A stretch of 64,000 bases of DNA, taken from positions 15,043,501 through 15,107,500 of the forward strand of contig CM027381.1 in the NCBI GenBank assembly GCA_015680905.1, written 5' to 3'. Below, in pieces: positions 11,270 to 21,752 of this stretch. Both the position numbers and the translations under genes were made by a program. Numbering within the stretch: the first letter of the stretch is position 1; each line of letters starts with the position of its first letter. The DNA comes from Coptis chinensis. Taxonomy: Eukaryota > Streptophyta > Magnoliopsida > Ranunculales > Ranunculaceae. The notes beneath the pieces were generated by a model. That model made no database searches, had not been told where the DNA came from, and saw only the letters and a list, made by a program, of their open reading frames with translations.

Positions 11270-11467
11270 GATGAAACTTAATGGTGATTAGCAAGAAATT
11301 GAGGAAATTTAATAGTGATTAGCAAGAAAACGAGGAAACTTAATAGTGATTAGCAAGAAAACGAGGGAATTTAATGGTGATTAGTATGAAAACGAGGAAA
11401 CTTAATGGTGATTAGCAAGAAAACGAGGAAACTTAATGGTGAGCAAGAAAACGATGAAATTTAATAG
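11270..11467. repeat. 31-bp minisatellite, more than six copies
   Basis: The unit starts GAGGAAACTTAATAGTGATT and continues AGCAAGAAAAC. It is repeated with scattered substitutions, one copy lacking three bases, and begins and ends in partial units. It is internal to the Harbinger-type element. Confidence 0.9.
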
Positions 11468-11527
11468 TTATCTGTACATAAATTTTAGTGGATAATAAAT
11501 TTCTTGGTTTCTCAGGTCTGCCGGGTA

Positions 11528-11639
11528 CAGACGGCAGAGTGTCTGCCGTCCGTCTATTTAATTAAAACGGGAGACAGACGACATAATATCTGCCGTCCGA
11601 ACATAAATAACCAACAGACGGCAGAAATTATGCCGTCCG
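11528..11639. repeat. Three CAGACGGCAGA...TCTGCCGTCCG palindromes
   Basis: Units at 11528-11552, 11575-11599 and 11614-11638 each form a short hairpin of the type CAGACGGCAGA, 3-base loop, TCTGCCGTCCG. The second and third have a few changes in one arm. They sit about 160 bp inside the right end of the Harbinger-type element. Confidence 0.85.
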
Positions 11640-11796
11640 TATCCCGGAACTTATTATGGCAGAAGCTAGTGAAGGTCTTAACTTTAGCTCCTTCCAAATT
11701 TAAGACCCTTTTAGCAACCCCATTGGAATGATGTTTTTGTGGTTGGGGTGCTATATTTGCCTTTAGCAGCCCATATAGCCCCCATTGGACTTGCTC

Positions 11797-12140
11797 TTAG
11801 AGAGCGACCTAGTCTGCGACTCAATTCCCAAGAACAAAAGAATTTGGTTTGCGTTATTATTATTTTTCTCTTTTTTGCAGGCAATCGAGGTTATATTTAA
11901 ATTGTCCCCTAATAATTTTAAGACATTTCTAATCTGCTATGGTAATCGATGACTTAGATAAGTTTCTTTCTATCATTTTTCATTTGATTTCTTTTTGTTT
12001 AAAAATCAAATTGAATTTGGTAGAATTAATTAAGATGCATTTTTGTTGGAGAACAAAAGTGTTTAGTGGTGATTTAAATTTTTATTTAAGTTGGTAAATG
12101 TTCACTATCTAACTAGATGCATGTTTTACTTCTACATTTT
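11797..12140. other. Gene-free stretch right of the Harbinger element
   Basis: This continues the possible Copia-LTR sequence (AGAGAGCGACCTAGTCTGCGACTC) and then becomes AT-rich with no recognised motif. No LTR end or primer-binding site was found. Confidence 0.3.
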
Positions 12141-12160
12141 AAAAAAAAAAAAAAAAAAAA
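12141..12160. repeat. 20-bp A/T homopolymer at the LINE 3' boundary
   Basis: Twenty A residues on the plus strand stand directly next to the 3' end of the minus-strand LINE. Read in the LINE direction this is a T run, not the A tail that an L1-like LINE normally has. Confidence 0.9.
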
Positions 12161-12208
12161 GCGCTAGGGTTTGGCAGGCCCTCACCTGTTGTATTACTTA
12201 AGAAATTC

Positions 12209-12906
12209 TTACATAAACTCTCCCTTGTGCATCCTCTTCAACAATGTTGTTGAGGGTCTCATCAAGGGGTGGTATAAAGGAAGCAAAATTTGCCCCTGAC
12301 TAATAGAAGCTAAAAAGTCTCCTGCCCGGTTAGTTTCTCTGACTGCATGTCGAAAGGAAATGAACTCAAAAAGAGGGCACAAAAGTTGGATAGCCATGAC
12401 TATGTCCAGGCAGTACCAAGGAGGCTTTTCCTTCTTATTAATCACGTTAACTGCTCTTAATGAGTCTGAATCAACTTCTACTTTCAACAGTCCCTCATTT
12501 AGACATCTTTTTACCCGACTTCAATTGCCAAAAGTTCTTGGAAAAGCACCGATAGCATTCCTCCACTTCCTGTGCACGCTGCAACAACCCGACCAAATCT
12601 ATCTCTGATCGTTCCACCATGCCTTGTACCACGACTGCTCAAGCTACCATCAACATTAAGTTTAACTCGATTCTCTAAGGGAGGGTCCCAAGAACATCTG
12701 TTAAGACCTTTGGGTTGGAACTGCATGTTAAGCCCAAGTCTGTCATTCACGTCTCTTGACATAGGCGCGTCTTTTAGAGTAGGCTTCAGAACAACAAGAT
12801 AATTTTTGAGGTCCCTTACCAGTTTGTTAAAGAGGACTGAAGGTGTCAGAAGGTGTCTTGGAAGAACCTTGAAACCTCCGGCCATTTCTCTCTTTCCATA
12901 TCGCAT
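12209..12906 (-). pseudogene. LINE ORF2, C-terminal RNase H
   Basis: Two overlapping frames carry the RNase H domain. The first has RVKLNVDGSLSS (first catalytic Asp), GGTIRDRFGRVVAAC and FQELLAIEVG. After a frame change near 12500 the second gives KVEVDSDSLRAVNVI (second catalytic residues) and the closing part RETNRAGDFLA. The frame stops at 12209, close to the 3' end of the LINE. RNase H of this archaeal-like kind is a hallmark of plant L1-like ORF2. Confidence 0.75.
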
Positions 12907-13723
12907 CTACTGCAGCACATATGTAGACTTTATAGACTTCCCCAATTTCATGTCCTTTACAAAGCAAGAAAATAGAGGACCATTCTCGATTAGCAGATCT
13001 CGAATCCGTCACGATGCCAAGAAGTTGTTTGATTTTGGAGATGACCTGCTGGGAGTAAGCACACTCGAAGAACATATGCTTAGAGTGTTCTCTACTATTG
13101 TTACAGAGACAACACACTGAATAAGTTAACACTTTCTTATGCACTAGACGATCTTGGGTAGGTATGCTGTTGGAAAACAGTTGCCAGCATGTGAAGGAAT
13201 GCCTAGGTAATACCCACTTTCCCCACACAAAACTAGACCATCGCACTTCATCCCTTTCTGGACTAAGAGCAGTATAGGCACTACAAGAGGTGTAGTTTCC
13301 ACTCTGGTGGGGAGTCCACATAATTATGTCCTGAGGGAGATGCCTTTGGACACAGGTGGAGAGTATTTCTTTCTTCAAAGTTGAATTTGGCATCTGTAGC
13401 ATTAGGTTGTTCCATTGCCCATTATCTAACAAGCAGCTAACCTTGGCATTTAGAGGGAGTTGCCATGCTGACACAACTTCAACATTAAATAAGAGAGGTG
13501 AAGTGCCACACCAAATATCGTGCCAAAGAAAGGTGTTGTCCCCATCAGCAATTGCATACTTGATAAGCTTCATAGTATCCTTTCTTGCATTTAGAATGTT
13601 TCGCCAAGTCCAAGAGCAATCCTTCAGGGTATTCATAGTCCAGAAGAATTGTTGTTTTATGTGTTGCCACCAAGTCCAATCTACCCATACAGTGTCTTCC
13701 TTGACAACCACCTTGTAGACCAA
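12827..13723 (-). pseudogene. LINE ORF2, zf-RVT region
   Basis: A 298-codon frame holds the part of ORF2 between polymerase and RNase H. It shows the zinc-binding zf-RVT signature: FVWGKWVLPRHSFTCWQLF, TQDRLVHK, then CCLCNNSREHSKHMFFEC. The linker IWKERNGRRFQ follows, which usually leads into RNase H. The frame ends at about 12830, just before the RNase H frame picks up with a shift. This again shows that ORF2 cannot make one continuous protein. Confidence 0.8.
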
Positions 13724-13809
13724 GCCACACTAGGCTCCTCGATTCCATCTATGCAGCCTTGAGAACCCAAGACCTCCTTCCTTTTTTGGTTTACTCATAG
13801 TACACCAAC

Positions 13810-14556
13810 TCACATGGTGAAAAGCTTTCTGTGAACCATTAGTAGACCATAAGAACTGAGCACAGATTCTCTCCACTTGTTCCAGAACCGTTTTAGGCAA
13901 AACGTTCTCGCCCAGAAAACGTGGAAAGATAAGAGTAGTAACTTGATCAACATTGCTTTACCGGCATGAGATAGTTGTCGAGCTTTCCAGTTAGTGACCT
14001 TATGAGTAACTCTTTCAATAAGTGGTTGACATTCTCTTATACCCAACCTCCCTGAGATCAGAGGGAGTCCCAAGTACCTAACCGGGGGTTTTACCAACTC
14101 GACTCCTAACAGAGAAGCAAGAGATAAAGCATCTTGATGATTTAGAGCGCCGGTCAGAATGGTAGTTTTGTGAGTATTAATACTAAGGCCTATCACCCTT
14201 CCAAATTCTGCTAGACCCTCTTTAACTGCCAAGATATAGTTACTATCCCCCTTACAAAAGATAAGGACATCGTCAGCGAAGGCCAAATATGAGAGTCTCA
14301 CTCTTCTGCATCTCGGATGAAATTGGATTCTCTTCTCATTAATGCTCCTTAGAAGGATACAACTGAGGATTTCCATGACCAAAACAAATAAATATGGAGA
14401 CACAGGGTCTCCTTGTCTCAAGCCTCTGGCACCAGGAAAGAAACCTTCTGCAAAGCCATTGATCATAACTGAATAGGAGGGAGAGGATACACACATCTGG
14501 ATCCAATTACATATAGCAGGGGGGAACTTGAAAGTATTCAAAGATGATTTGTACAA
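13810..14556 (-). pseudogene. LINE ORF2, RT catalytic core
   Basis: After two frame changes (near 14630 and 14556) the reverse transcriptase continues for 248 codons. It contains GARGLRQGDPVSPYLFVLVME (RT motif B, GLRQGDPxSPxLF), then the catalytic box LAFADDVLIFCKG with the paired aspartates intact, and then GLSINTHKT and VRYLGLPLISGR. Near 13900 the frame is lost again; the expected continuation (EQVERICAQFLW-like, then SKPKKEGGLGF) can be read in other frames down to about 13740. Confidence 0.8.
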
Positions 14557-14586
14557 ATGTCAAATTAACCATATCATAGGCTTTCC

Positions 14587-16350
14587 TTATATCAACTTTG
14601 ATAGAACATCTCGGAGTACCATGTTTTGCTCATATCCTCGCAAAAGCTCATGAGACAGTAATATGTTATCCTGTATACACCTGCCAGGGATGAAAGCTGA
14701 TTGGTTAGAGTAAACCAGATCATTAATCACCAATTTCAATCTATTAGTGATAGCTTTAGACATGCACTTGTATATGGTGTTGCATAAGGCAATAGGTCTA
14801 AAGTCTTCGACCCTAGTAGGATTATTAACTTTAGGCACAAGGCAGAGAAAGGTTGCATTGACTCCTCTAGGGAGTTTACAATATCTAAAGGCATTTTTAA
14901 TAGCAGAGACAAAATCTGGTCCAACAATAGCCCAACATTTCTTAAAGAAAATCGAAGTATATCCATCTGGGCCAGGAGCCTTATTGTCCTCCATATCAAA
15001 AGGAGCTAGTTTGATTTCTTCATCCGCCCCTTCAGAGTCCAAAGAAATGGTATTTCTGACAGTGGCTTTGACAAATAAATTTTGAAAGAAGGCAGGACAA
15101 GAGATTTCTACCCCTTTTGTGCCAAGAATCCCTTTGTAGAACTCCACAATCATATTGGAAACCTCTTGCCCTTTGACTGTGTCACCTTGTACATCTTGAA
15201 GATTCCAAATACCACTTCTAGCTCTCTTTTCCTTTAATAGATTAAAGAAAAAGGCTATGCATTTATCTCCTTCCATCATCCATTCATTATCCTCCTTAGT
15301 CTGAATTTCAGAGGCTTCCGTTCTAGCAAGCATTTGGTACTTGTTAAGAGCATCTTTTTCATTTTGTCCCAGATATGGATTGAAAAGGTTGTCCTGCAAC
15401 TGCTTCTGGATGTCATATAGCTCCTCTCTAGCTTTTATAACTCTGCCATGAAGATCAGAGAAATTCTTCCTAGCCCAAGGCTTTAATCTTTCTTTCAGAA
15501 GCTTTAGTTTATGCATGAGAACATACATGGGATTGGTGAAAATTTCAGTCTTCCACACCTCTTCAAGAATAATATGAAACTCCAGTTGCTCCACCCAGTA
15601 GTTTTTGAATCTAAACGGTGATGTGTTTCTGCTCTGTGCATTCCACTCAATAACAATAGAGGAATGGTCAGAGATTCCATGTGGCAGGAATTCCACTTTA
15701 GAGGACGGAAATCGTGTCAGCCATGGGCTATTAACCATGCACCTATCAATCTTGGTCATAATCCTTCCAGGCCCATCCACCTTGTTGCTCCAGGTAAAGA
15801 AAAAACCATTAAAAGCTAAGTCAGAAAGACCACAAGCTACTAGACAATCAGTAAAATCACTAGCTTCTCTCGGGTGCATAGGTGCCCCACCCATTCTCTC
15901 CTTTGCCTTGGTAATATTATTAAAGTCACCAACAACATTCCAAGGAAGATTAATAGAGTTCTGGATAGTTCTAATGTCTTGCCATAGCTTCAATCTTTCA
16001 ACTTTAGCATTCCTAGCATAGACCACTGTAAAAAAGAACACTTCATTGTAATGGTTATGGGTTACCTTACAATGAATATATTGGTCAGATTCCATAATCT
16101 TGACAAATTGCAGTATACTTGGGTCCCAACATATCCATATTCTGCCTGAAGGATCTCTACTGTAGTTATTCATATGTTCCCACTGAGGACAACACATATT
16201 CCGTATAAGTTCACACTTGTCCCTCCTTACTTTAGTTTCTAGCAAGCAGAACGCACTCAACTTCTTCTGTATTCTCATTTTATTTATTTCTTTAGCCTTT
16301 CGAACTTCATTAGTGCCCCGCACATTCCACACACAGTTTGGCGTAGACAT
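14587..16350 (-). pseudogene. LINE ORF2, endonuclease and N-terminal RT part
   Basis: This 587-codon frame is the first and longest open part of ORF2. Endonuclease motifs of the apurinic-site type are all visible: WNVRG (residues 8-12), LLETK with the catalytic Glu (36-40), GDFNN (141-145) and SDHSS with the catalytic Asp-His (227-231). A helical linker follows, then the start of the reverse transcriptase with DNKAPGPDGYTSIFFKKCW, a block reading LPRGVNATFLCLVPK, FRPIALCNTIYK and SAFIPGRCIQDNI. The frame ends early because a frame change near 14630 breaks motif A (KVDIRKAYDMV in the next frame). In an intact element ORF2 would nick the target, prime and copy the RNA. Confidence 0.85.
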
Positions 16351-17960
16351 TAATGACGTTTATTTTTTGCCCCCTTGGGCCTACTCCTTCTTTTACTACT
16401 GCTTGGTTGCTCAGATGAACTTCCATGCAGCACTTTCTGTTGTAATGTTATCCTTTGATTGGGGATAGCACTTTGTCTTATCTCACCTTGTCCACTCCTT
16501 GTACCTGCTCTTGTTACAACACCAGTCAGAAGAGGGGAGAGCAACGAGTTCGCATTCACAGTTTGAAGAGGCTTGTCTTGCTCACTCCTTGTACCTGCCC
16601 TTGTTACAACACCAGACGGACGAAGAGATAGCAAAGAATTCACATTCAAAATAACCTCATCTTGAAAGTGCTCAGTTTCCTCCTCAGATATCTCACTTGG
16701 GTCAAGAACACTTTCTAACTCCTCTTCAAGAGCAGAAAACCTGTTATGGTCCAAAACATAGAGCATTTCTTCCCCAATAGTGAGAGAATCATCAACACCC
16801 ATCATAGCATTAGGAACAGAGTTGGCCAATACCAAGTCCAACATCACCCACTCTTGTATTGCGGTCGACTCGTCAAGGTCAAACTGCACTATTGCATTAC
16901 TAAACTGGGTAGTAGGTTCCCTAGATTGGTGTGCATGTCCTGGACTATTTTTCTTAGTTTGCACTGGTATAACTTCCAAAGTATGCACATCATCTCCATG
17001 TTCTGCTTTTGTGCTTGGAGTATCTCGAGAATTTTCTGCTTCCCTAGCTCTCCTTCTTACCCTCCTTCTCTGACTCTTGGAAAGCGAAGGTTCAACTACT
17101 TTTTCCTTGCCTTTGTCACCAGTTGTATTATGGCCAGTCACTTTTCTGCATTCATTAATCGTATGACCAATTATTTTGCAGTGGTTGCAGAATTTTGACA
17201 TCTTCCCCAATCGAATTTCTTGCCAAAACTCATAACCAGTCTCAACCACTTCTACCGAAATTTTGTCAGGAATCAGTTCAGAGAGATCTATGTCCACCAA
17301 CACACTCGCACAAAAACAATTATCTCTTTCAACAGAGTTTTTGTCCACCCGAATGGGTCCTCCCAACCCTCTACCCATTGCCATAAGCGTTTCTACTTCC
17401 CAATACTCAAGAGGGAGACCTGGGAATCTAACCCATACAGCAGCAGAAGTGTGCTTGTATGTCTCTGTACAAAAGTTAGGCGTCCAGAGCTTAAACTGAA
17501 TGGGCTTATCTGCAATACTCCATGGACCACCCAACTGAACTCGATTGAAATCAGCTTCATTGTCCATCTTAAACAAAACAAAGCCTTTTCCCATCGGTGT
17601 AAGCTTTACCTTACCTGAAAGTCCCCATTTTGCATATACCTCAGCTTTAATAGCTTCTAGCGTTGATACTTGCATATCCAACCGTCCCACCAGCGCATGC
17701 TTACACGCTTCAATACCTTTTTCAACAGCTTTCAACGGTATTTTGATGGCTGGTTTATCCCCCTTTGTAGAAGGGATGGGGATCTTTGATAGATCGAAAG
17801 TGTGTTCCACTCCTACTGAAGTGACTGCAGCGTAAGAGGGAGCATCAACAGGAGTAGCCACCGATACTGTCACATTATTCCTACCTCCTTGGGTCGACGA
17901 AACTCCATAAAAGAACACCTGATTTCTGCCACAACCCAAACCGAGTGGAGTAGAACCCAT
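16350..17960 (-). CDS. LINE ORF1 nucleic-acid-binding protein
   Basis: An uninterrupted 536-residue frame encodes the ORF1 protein of an L1-like LINE, expected to coat the element RNA in a ribonucleoprotein. Residues about 85-210 resemble the DUF4283 domain (KGFVLFKMDNEADFNRV, then LGGPWSI, VWVRFPGLPLEYW). A CX2CX4HX4C knuckle lies at C258-C261-H266-C271 (CNHCKIIGHTINEC). It is followed by a basic patch (SQRRRVRRRAREAE) and an acidic Ser/Thr-rich C-terminal part containing a 30-residue tandem duplication (LLSxLxxGVVTRAGTRS). The last residues are basic (SSKRRSRPKGAKNKRH). Its stop overlaps the ORF2 start as TAATG. The start chosen is the first ATG of the frame. It is intact here but belongs to a LINE whose ORF2 is dead. 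Confidence 0.85.
   Translation of the reverse strand: MGSTPLGLGCGRNQVFFYGVSSTQGGRNNVTVSVATPVDAPSYAAVTSVGVEHTFDLSKIPIPSTKGDKPAIKIPLKAVEKGIEACKHALVGRLDMQVSTLEAIKAEVYAKWGLSGKVKLTPMGKGFVLFKMDNEADFNRVQLGGPWSIADKPIQFKLWTPNFCTETYKHTSAAVWVRFPGLPLEYWEVETLMAMGRGLGGPIRVDKNSVERDNCFCASVLVDIDLSELIPDKISVEVVETGYEFWQEIRLGKMSKFCNHCKIIGHTINECRKVTGHNTTGDKGKEKVVEPSLSKSQRRRVRRRAREAENSRDTPSTKAEHGDDVHTLEVIPVQTKKNSPGHAHQSREPTTQFSNAIVQFDLDESTAIQEWVMLDLVLANSVPNAMMGVDDSLTIGEEMLYVLDHNRFSALEEELESVLDPSEISEEETEHFQDEVILNVNSLLSLRPSGVVTRAGTRSEQDKPLQTVNANSLLSPLLTGVVTRAGTRSGQGEIRQSAIPNQRITLQQKVLHGSSSEQPSSSKRRSRPKGAKNKRH
16497..16660 (-). repeat. 90-bp tandem duplication within LINE ORF1
   Basis: GTACCTGCYCTTGTTACAACACC recurs at 16501 and 16591, exactly 90 bases apart and in frame. 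The protein carries two copies of GVVTRAGTRS preceded by NSLLS. The copies have diverged, so the duplication is not recent. Confidence 0.8.
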
Positions 17961-18320
17961 ACTGCAGCAGAAAACGAAGCAAAAAGATAGAACCTTGTTT
18001 TGAGCTGAACTGAACGAACTGCGAAGCAGAACCAGCGAGACAGAACCAGCAAAGACAGAGAAGGTGAGGGGGACGGAGACCAGCGAGACAACCCCTTGTT
18101 ATGCACTAAACTGATCGACACTACCTCAGGGAACCAGCAGAGACGGAACCTTCAGGGACTGAACTGAAGAACGAACTGAAGAGATGACCAGCGAAATTCC
18201 TTGTTTTGAACTCACTAAAGAGGATTTACCAAAACAAAGGACGGAGAAGATACGCGGGGAAGGAGACCGGTGAAGAACCTTCAGAGAACGAGTATACGAA
18301 AAATTCATGTTAGTTAGCAT
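17961..18320 (-). promoter_or_regulatory. LINE 5' untranslated region
   Basis: This is about 360 bp of non-coding sequence upstream of ORF1, rich on the plus strand in AGAACCAGCGAGACAGA-like and GAACTGAA words that recur imperfectly. L1-like LINEs carry an internal promoter in this region, but I see no individual site I can name. The 5' boundary is where the repeated words stop, around 18300-18320, and is approximate. Confidence 0.45.
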
Positions 18321-20211
18321 GTTTTTGAGTAATAAAGAAACGATACGATATGGGATTGTTAAATATTATACGGTTACTACATGTGTCGGTTTTATCAATA
18401 AGACTATTGGACTATTATATGGATCTGCTAATGCTTAATTTATTACAATGCTCCTTTAGACTTGAGTGTTGACATATAGAGCTTGGTTGGAAGGTAACAT
18501 TTACATGTTAACACCTTTGTGTTTGGATCATTTCCAAGTTGATAATTTGGTTGCATGCATGTCCACTTGTTCGGGAGCATCTTTTTGGAAACAATTAATT
18601 AGTTTAATTTTTTAGGCATCAATTTGTTTGGGTTCTAATTGACTGATCTTCCTGAAGTGCATGTTATACATTGTGAGTATTTCTATGCTTCGAGATTTAC
18701 TTATTATGTAGTAAATTTGCATGTAAGTGAAATCACTCGATATTTGGCTTTTGGTCATATGGAAACCACATTTTTTGGATTGATTTTGGACTCTTTGTGG
18801 CGTATAATCTGGTTTCATTGGGGTCTAGTGCTTATGCTATACTAGCATAAGACTTGACTTTTTAGTGGACCAAATTTTGAGTCGCTTAATAGGCAGAATT
18901 TTGAAATTGAACATGATCAATTGTCTATCTTTTATAACAAAGAATGTAAATCGATTTTTATGGTATTGAGAATATGTGATTGTTAATTCTATTAATGACG
19001 TTCGTGAAAAAAAAATGTTTTTCATTTAAATCTAAGAATAGTGGGGGTACTCTACTACTTTATTGTGGCACTCAAAAAAAGTAAGGCCAAGAGAAAGTTG
19101 ATATTTGATAGTACTTATTCTAATGTTTTTAGAATAAATGAGAATGAAAATTGCATATATGCCGTGAAAAATATTTGCATTATTTCATTTTATACATGGC
19201 ATATGGAGACTTAGTTGATTTTTAGCTCTAATATTACCATTGCTAGTAATGCTAAAATGCTTCTTAGTCTTTTTTGTTTGAAGGCTAGGATTCACGTGAA
19301 GGAAGGGTAACACTAGGCACAAAATTACCAAGTTGAGAAGTGGCATTTCCTTGAATTGAGCTCAGTGAAGTATCATAGTTTTGAACGTAAACATGTCTAT
19401 ACTCCATATAATCATAGTGTTACAATGTTCAAAAACACTAGTGTTAGTGTTACACAAATTAAGTATGCGAACATTAGAATTGGTAGATGTGTACCAAGTG
19501 AACTAGCTTGCTAATGTTGTTCTGGTACTTTGCAGGTTGAGTAATAGACAGAATATTGGTAATATGGTATGCCTTTGAAATGTTCTTTAGGTTTTTCAAA
19601 AGAAGCTTGAACCTGTGATTACACTATGAGTTTTCCCGCCATCCTAGAAGGATACAAGCGATGATGTCTTTTGGTAATTTTGGAAGACTTCAAAACATTT
19701 AGTGCTTATTTTTATGTAGCAAAATACAGATTTTCTTGGAAGCCCAGGAAACAATGCCTTTAGCACAGATGATGATTAAATCTAAGATGATATGACTAGT
19801 TTATTCTAGTGAAGAGATAGAGTAGTTGAGAAACCTACTGTCATATATTATTTTATTTTATGTGACATGTTGGTACCAGCCTATTAATCCACTACAATAT
19901 CGCGGCTATTGCAACAATGTTTAATCATTTTGTAACGGTAAAAGATAGATGACAAATACTAATGTAGAGTAAGTCGTGAGAGCGTAACTTAATTATCAGA
20001 AAATAATCAAAATAGAAGAACAAAGTCAATTGATCAAATGATACTTGAAACTTTGAATAATAAATAAGAGTTCTTTAATGAGAGGGTGATTAGCTCCCAA
20101 ATATGCATTTTATTACTCTTATATTACTGCATTACAATTCTTCTTACACATAATGAAAAGACAACTCATAGCTTTTATTGCCTTTTTCAGGTTACAGAGA
20201 AATTTAGATCA
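18321..20211. other. Gene-free stretch left of E1
   Basis: This is 1.9 kb of AT-rich DNA with only short open frames and no motif that I recognise. It directly flanks E1, and since the right flank of E1 appears to be the LTR of element H, the left part of that LTR should lie in here. I could not find its start. Confidence 0.3.
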
Positions 20212-20216
20212 CTTAT

Positions 20217-21752
20217 TGACGAGCCTCTTTTTGTGTATGTAGATGGTGTATGGTCGTTGAACAAAACAGAAACGTATCAAAACCTAATTATCCCTCAATA
20301 AGTAAAGAATGAGTAGGATATCGTTTCACTTTTAAGTGTATGTTATGTGAATGACAGGACTGGAAATGGGGTTTAAGGGATTAAAAACTACGATTGTAGA
20401 GACTTTAGATTCTAATGCTAAACTAAACTAAATTAACTAAACTATTGAGAATTTATAAGAGAGGGAATTCAAGAGATTAGAATCCACCAATACTTTTAAT
20501 CTATGACCTTCTGCTTCATGGTTGTTCTTACAAGTAGACTACAATTAGGCAATCGAGCGAGTGTCGATGCCCTCTTAGACGAAATATCGTTAACAATTAA
20601 CTCTACTTAAGGTTGTACCTATGTTTATGCTATTAATATCTTCTTTCCTTTTATGCAAGCTCGGGCAGCCATTCAATGTATTACCGAGAGCAACATCAAG
20701 GAGTACTTCCTAATAGGGCGGCCATTCAATGAATCACCACTTAAGACAAACACAAATAATACTTCCCCTAGGCAGCCACTCCCTAAGCTACCCCTTCTAA
20801 GGCAACACAAAGAATACTTCCCTTACTCTAAAGAACTATATTACTAGAAGAAAAGTAAAAAACACTAGCATGATATTAATATTGCAAAACATAAACCCTA
20901 TTCTACACTTCCATCCCCTGGTGTGGGCAATGGAACTAATAACTAAAAACATAAAGAACTAACCTGATTGAAGAACACCATGAACCAGAAGAATCATTAA
21001 TTCTTAAGCACTGGCTTCATCTCCTCCCTTGAAGGAGAAGATTAGCCTTCCATAAAGAAGAAATAACACGAAGAACGAGAAGAAGAAGAGTCAAAGAGCA
21101 TAAGACTAGAAAGACTAATTTATTAAGACTCATCTAGTTAAAACCGATCTTTTATTATTAATCTCTCTCTGCCTCAAGTTCTGGAGACAAGAATATAAGT
21201 GAATTGGCCAATTACATGAGGCACTTAGGTCCTCTATTTATAGAGGTTACAATGAGCTCTAGAGGTATTCCAAACAGTCATTTGTTTTCTAATACAAATA
21301 GACTTCTTTCAGAGTCCAACTTCGTCTCCAAAACTGAGAAGAAATTGGCTACAGTGTCAATCCATGCATCTGGACGTTCAATCCATGCGTCCCAAACGCG
21401 TAAGCCGATTTTGTCTCTTCTGATCTATCCTTCTATCCTTTTTTGCGGGCTTTGGTCCAAACAACGAATCCTTTGGTCTTGGGCTTCCAAATAGGCTTTA
21501 AAATAGGTCCAAGTCGCATCTTTAATAGCTCCAAGTCTTTGGCCTTCTCGGCCATGATTGTCCACGGACTTCCCATGTGATCCTTAATGCTCTGAATTGC
21601 TCCGTTTTACCCCTTTTTCTCTAATATTCCACAAAACTCTCTCTTTGACCTGTAGAATCATAAAACATAACATATAAACACTATTAATCTACTAAGATGG
21701 CTAAACAAGTGGCATAATCGAGGGTTAAATAGAACTTTTTGAGCACTTATCA
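20217..21752 (-). repeat. E1 3' LTR
   Basis: This is a 1536-bp LTR in the minus direction, ending on the plus strand GAGCACTTATCA. It is about 38 bp shorter than its partner at 30294-31867, largely because it has one fewer copy of a GTCTGGATGC-containing unit (one here at 21361-21402, two at 31439-31518). It matches the LTRs of E2 along most of its length, but lacks the TTTATTTATTGCAATTG array of E2. Confidence 0.9.
21234..21246 (-). promoter_or_regulatory. TATA box of E1 3' LTR
   Basis: CTATAAATAG on the minus strand lies within a near-palindrome (CCTCTAT, TT, ATAGAGG). The same box is present in the other LTRs of this family (31311-31320, 51193-51203, 61422-61432), which supports it as the promoter. 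Confidence 0.6.

Larger units (their letters stand above)
10415..11796. mobile_element. Harbinger-type non-autonomous element, TSD TTA
   Basis: The element is bounded by imperfect terminal inverted repeats, GAGCCAGTCCAATTG on the left and GAGCAAGTCCAATGG on the right (complement strand). Both continue into GGGCTGCTAAA. TTA occurs immediately outside at 10412-10414 and 11797-11799, the 3-bp target duplication typical of PIF/Harbinger elements. At 1382 bp it has no recognisable transposase. Its interior is made of an acidic low-complexity frame, a TTC microsatellite, a 31-bp minisatellite and a cluster of CAGACGGCAGA palindromes. Confidence 0.8.
12161..18320 (-). mobile_element. Nearly full-length L1-like LINE
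   Basis: A two-ORF non-LTR retrotransposon reads leftward. It has a 5' untranslated region at about 17961-18320, ORF1 at 17960-16350 and ORF2 from 16350 to about 12209, with a short 3' region after that. The domain order in ORF2 is endonuclease, reverse transcriptase, zinc-binding zf-RVT and RNase H, the plant L1 layout. ORF1 is open throughout; ORF2 has at least five frame changes. Neither end shows a clear target duplication, and the expected A tail is missing. Confidence 0.85.

Noticed and set aside
14747..15085. Plus-strand open frames over the LINE (also 15605-16021, 16746-17198, 17220-17618)
   Set aside because: They are antisense shadows of LINE ORF2 and ORF1, which have clear domain motifs on the minus strand.
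21204..21494. Open frame MANYMRHLGPLFIEVTMSS, also at 31281 (+), 51232 (-) and 61461 (-)
   Set aside because: It recurs in all four LTRs of the E1/E2 family, on the strand opposite to the element, with early and differing ends. It is repeated because the LTR is repeated, with no sign of a start context or domain.
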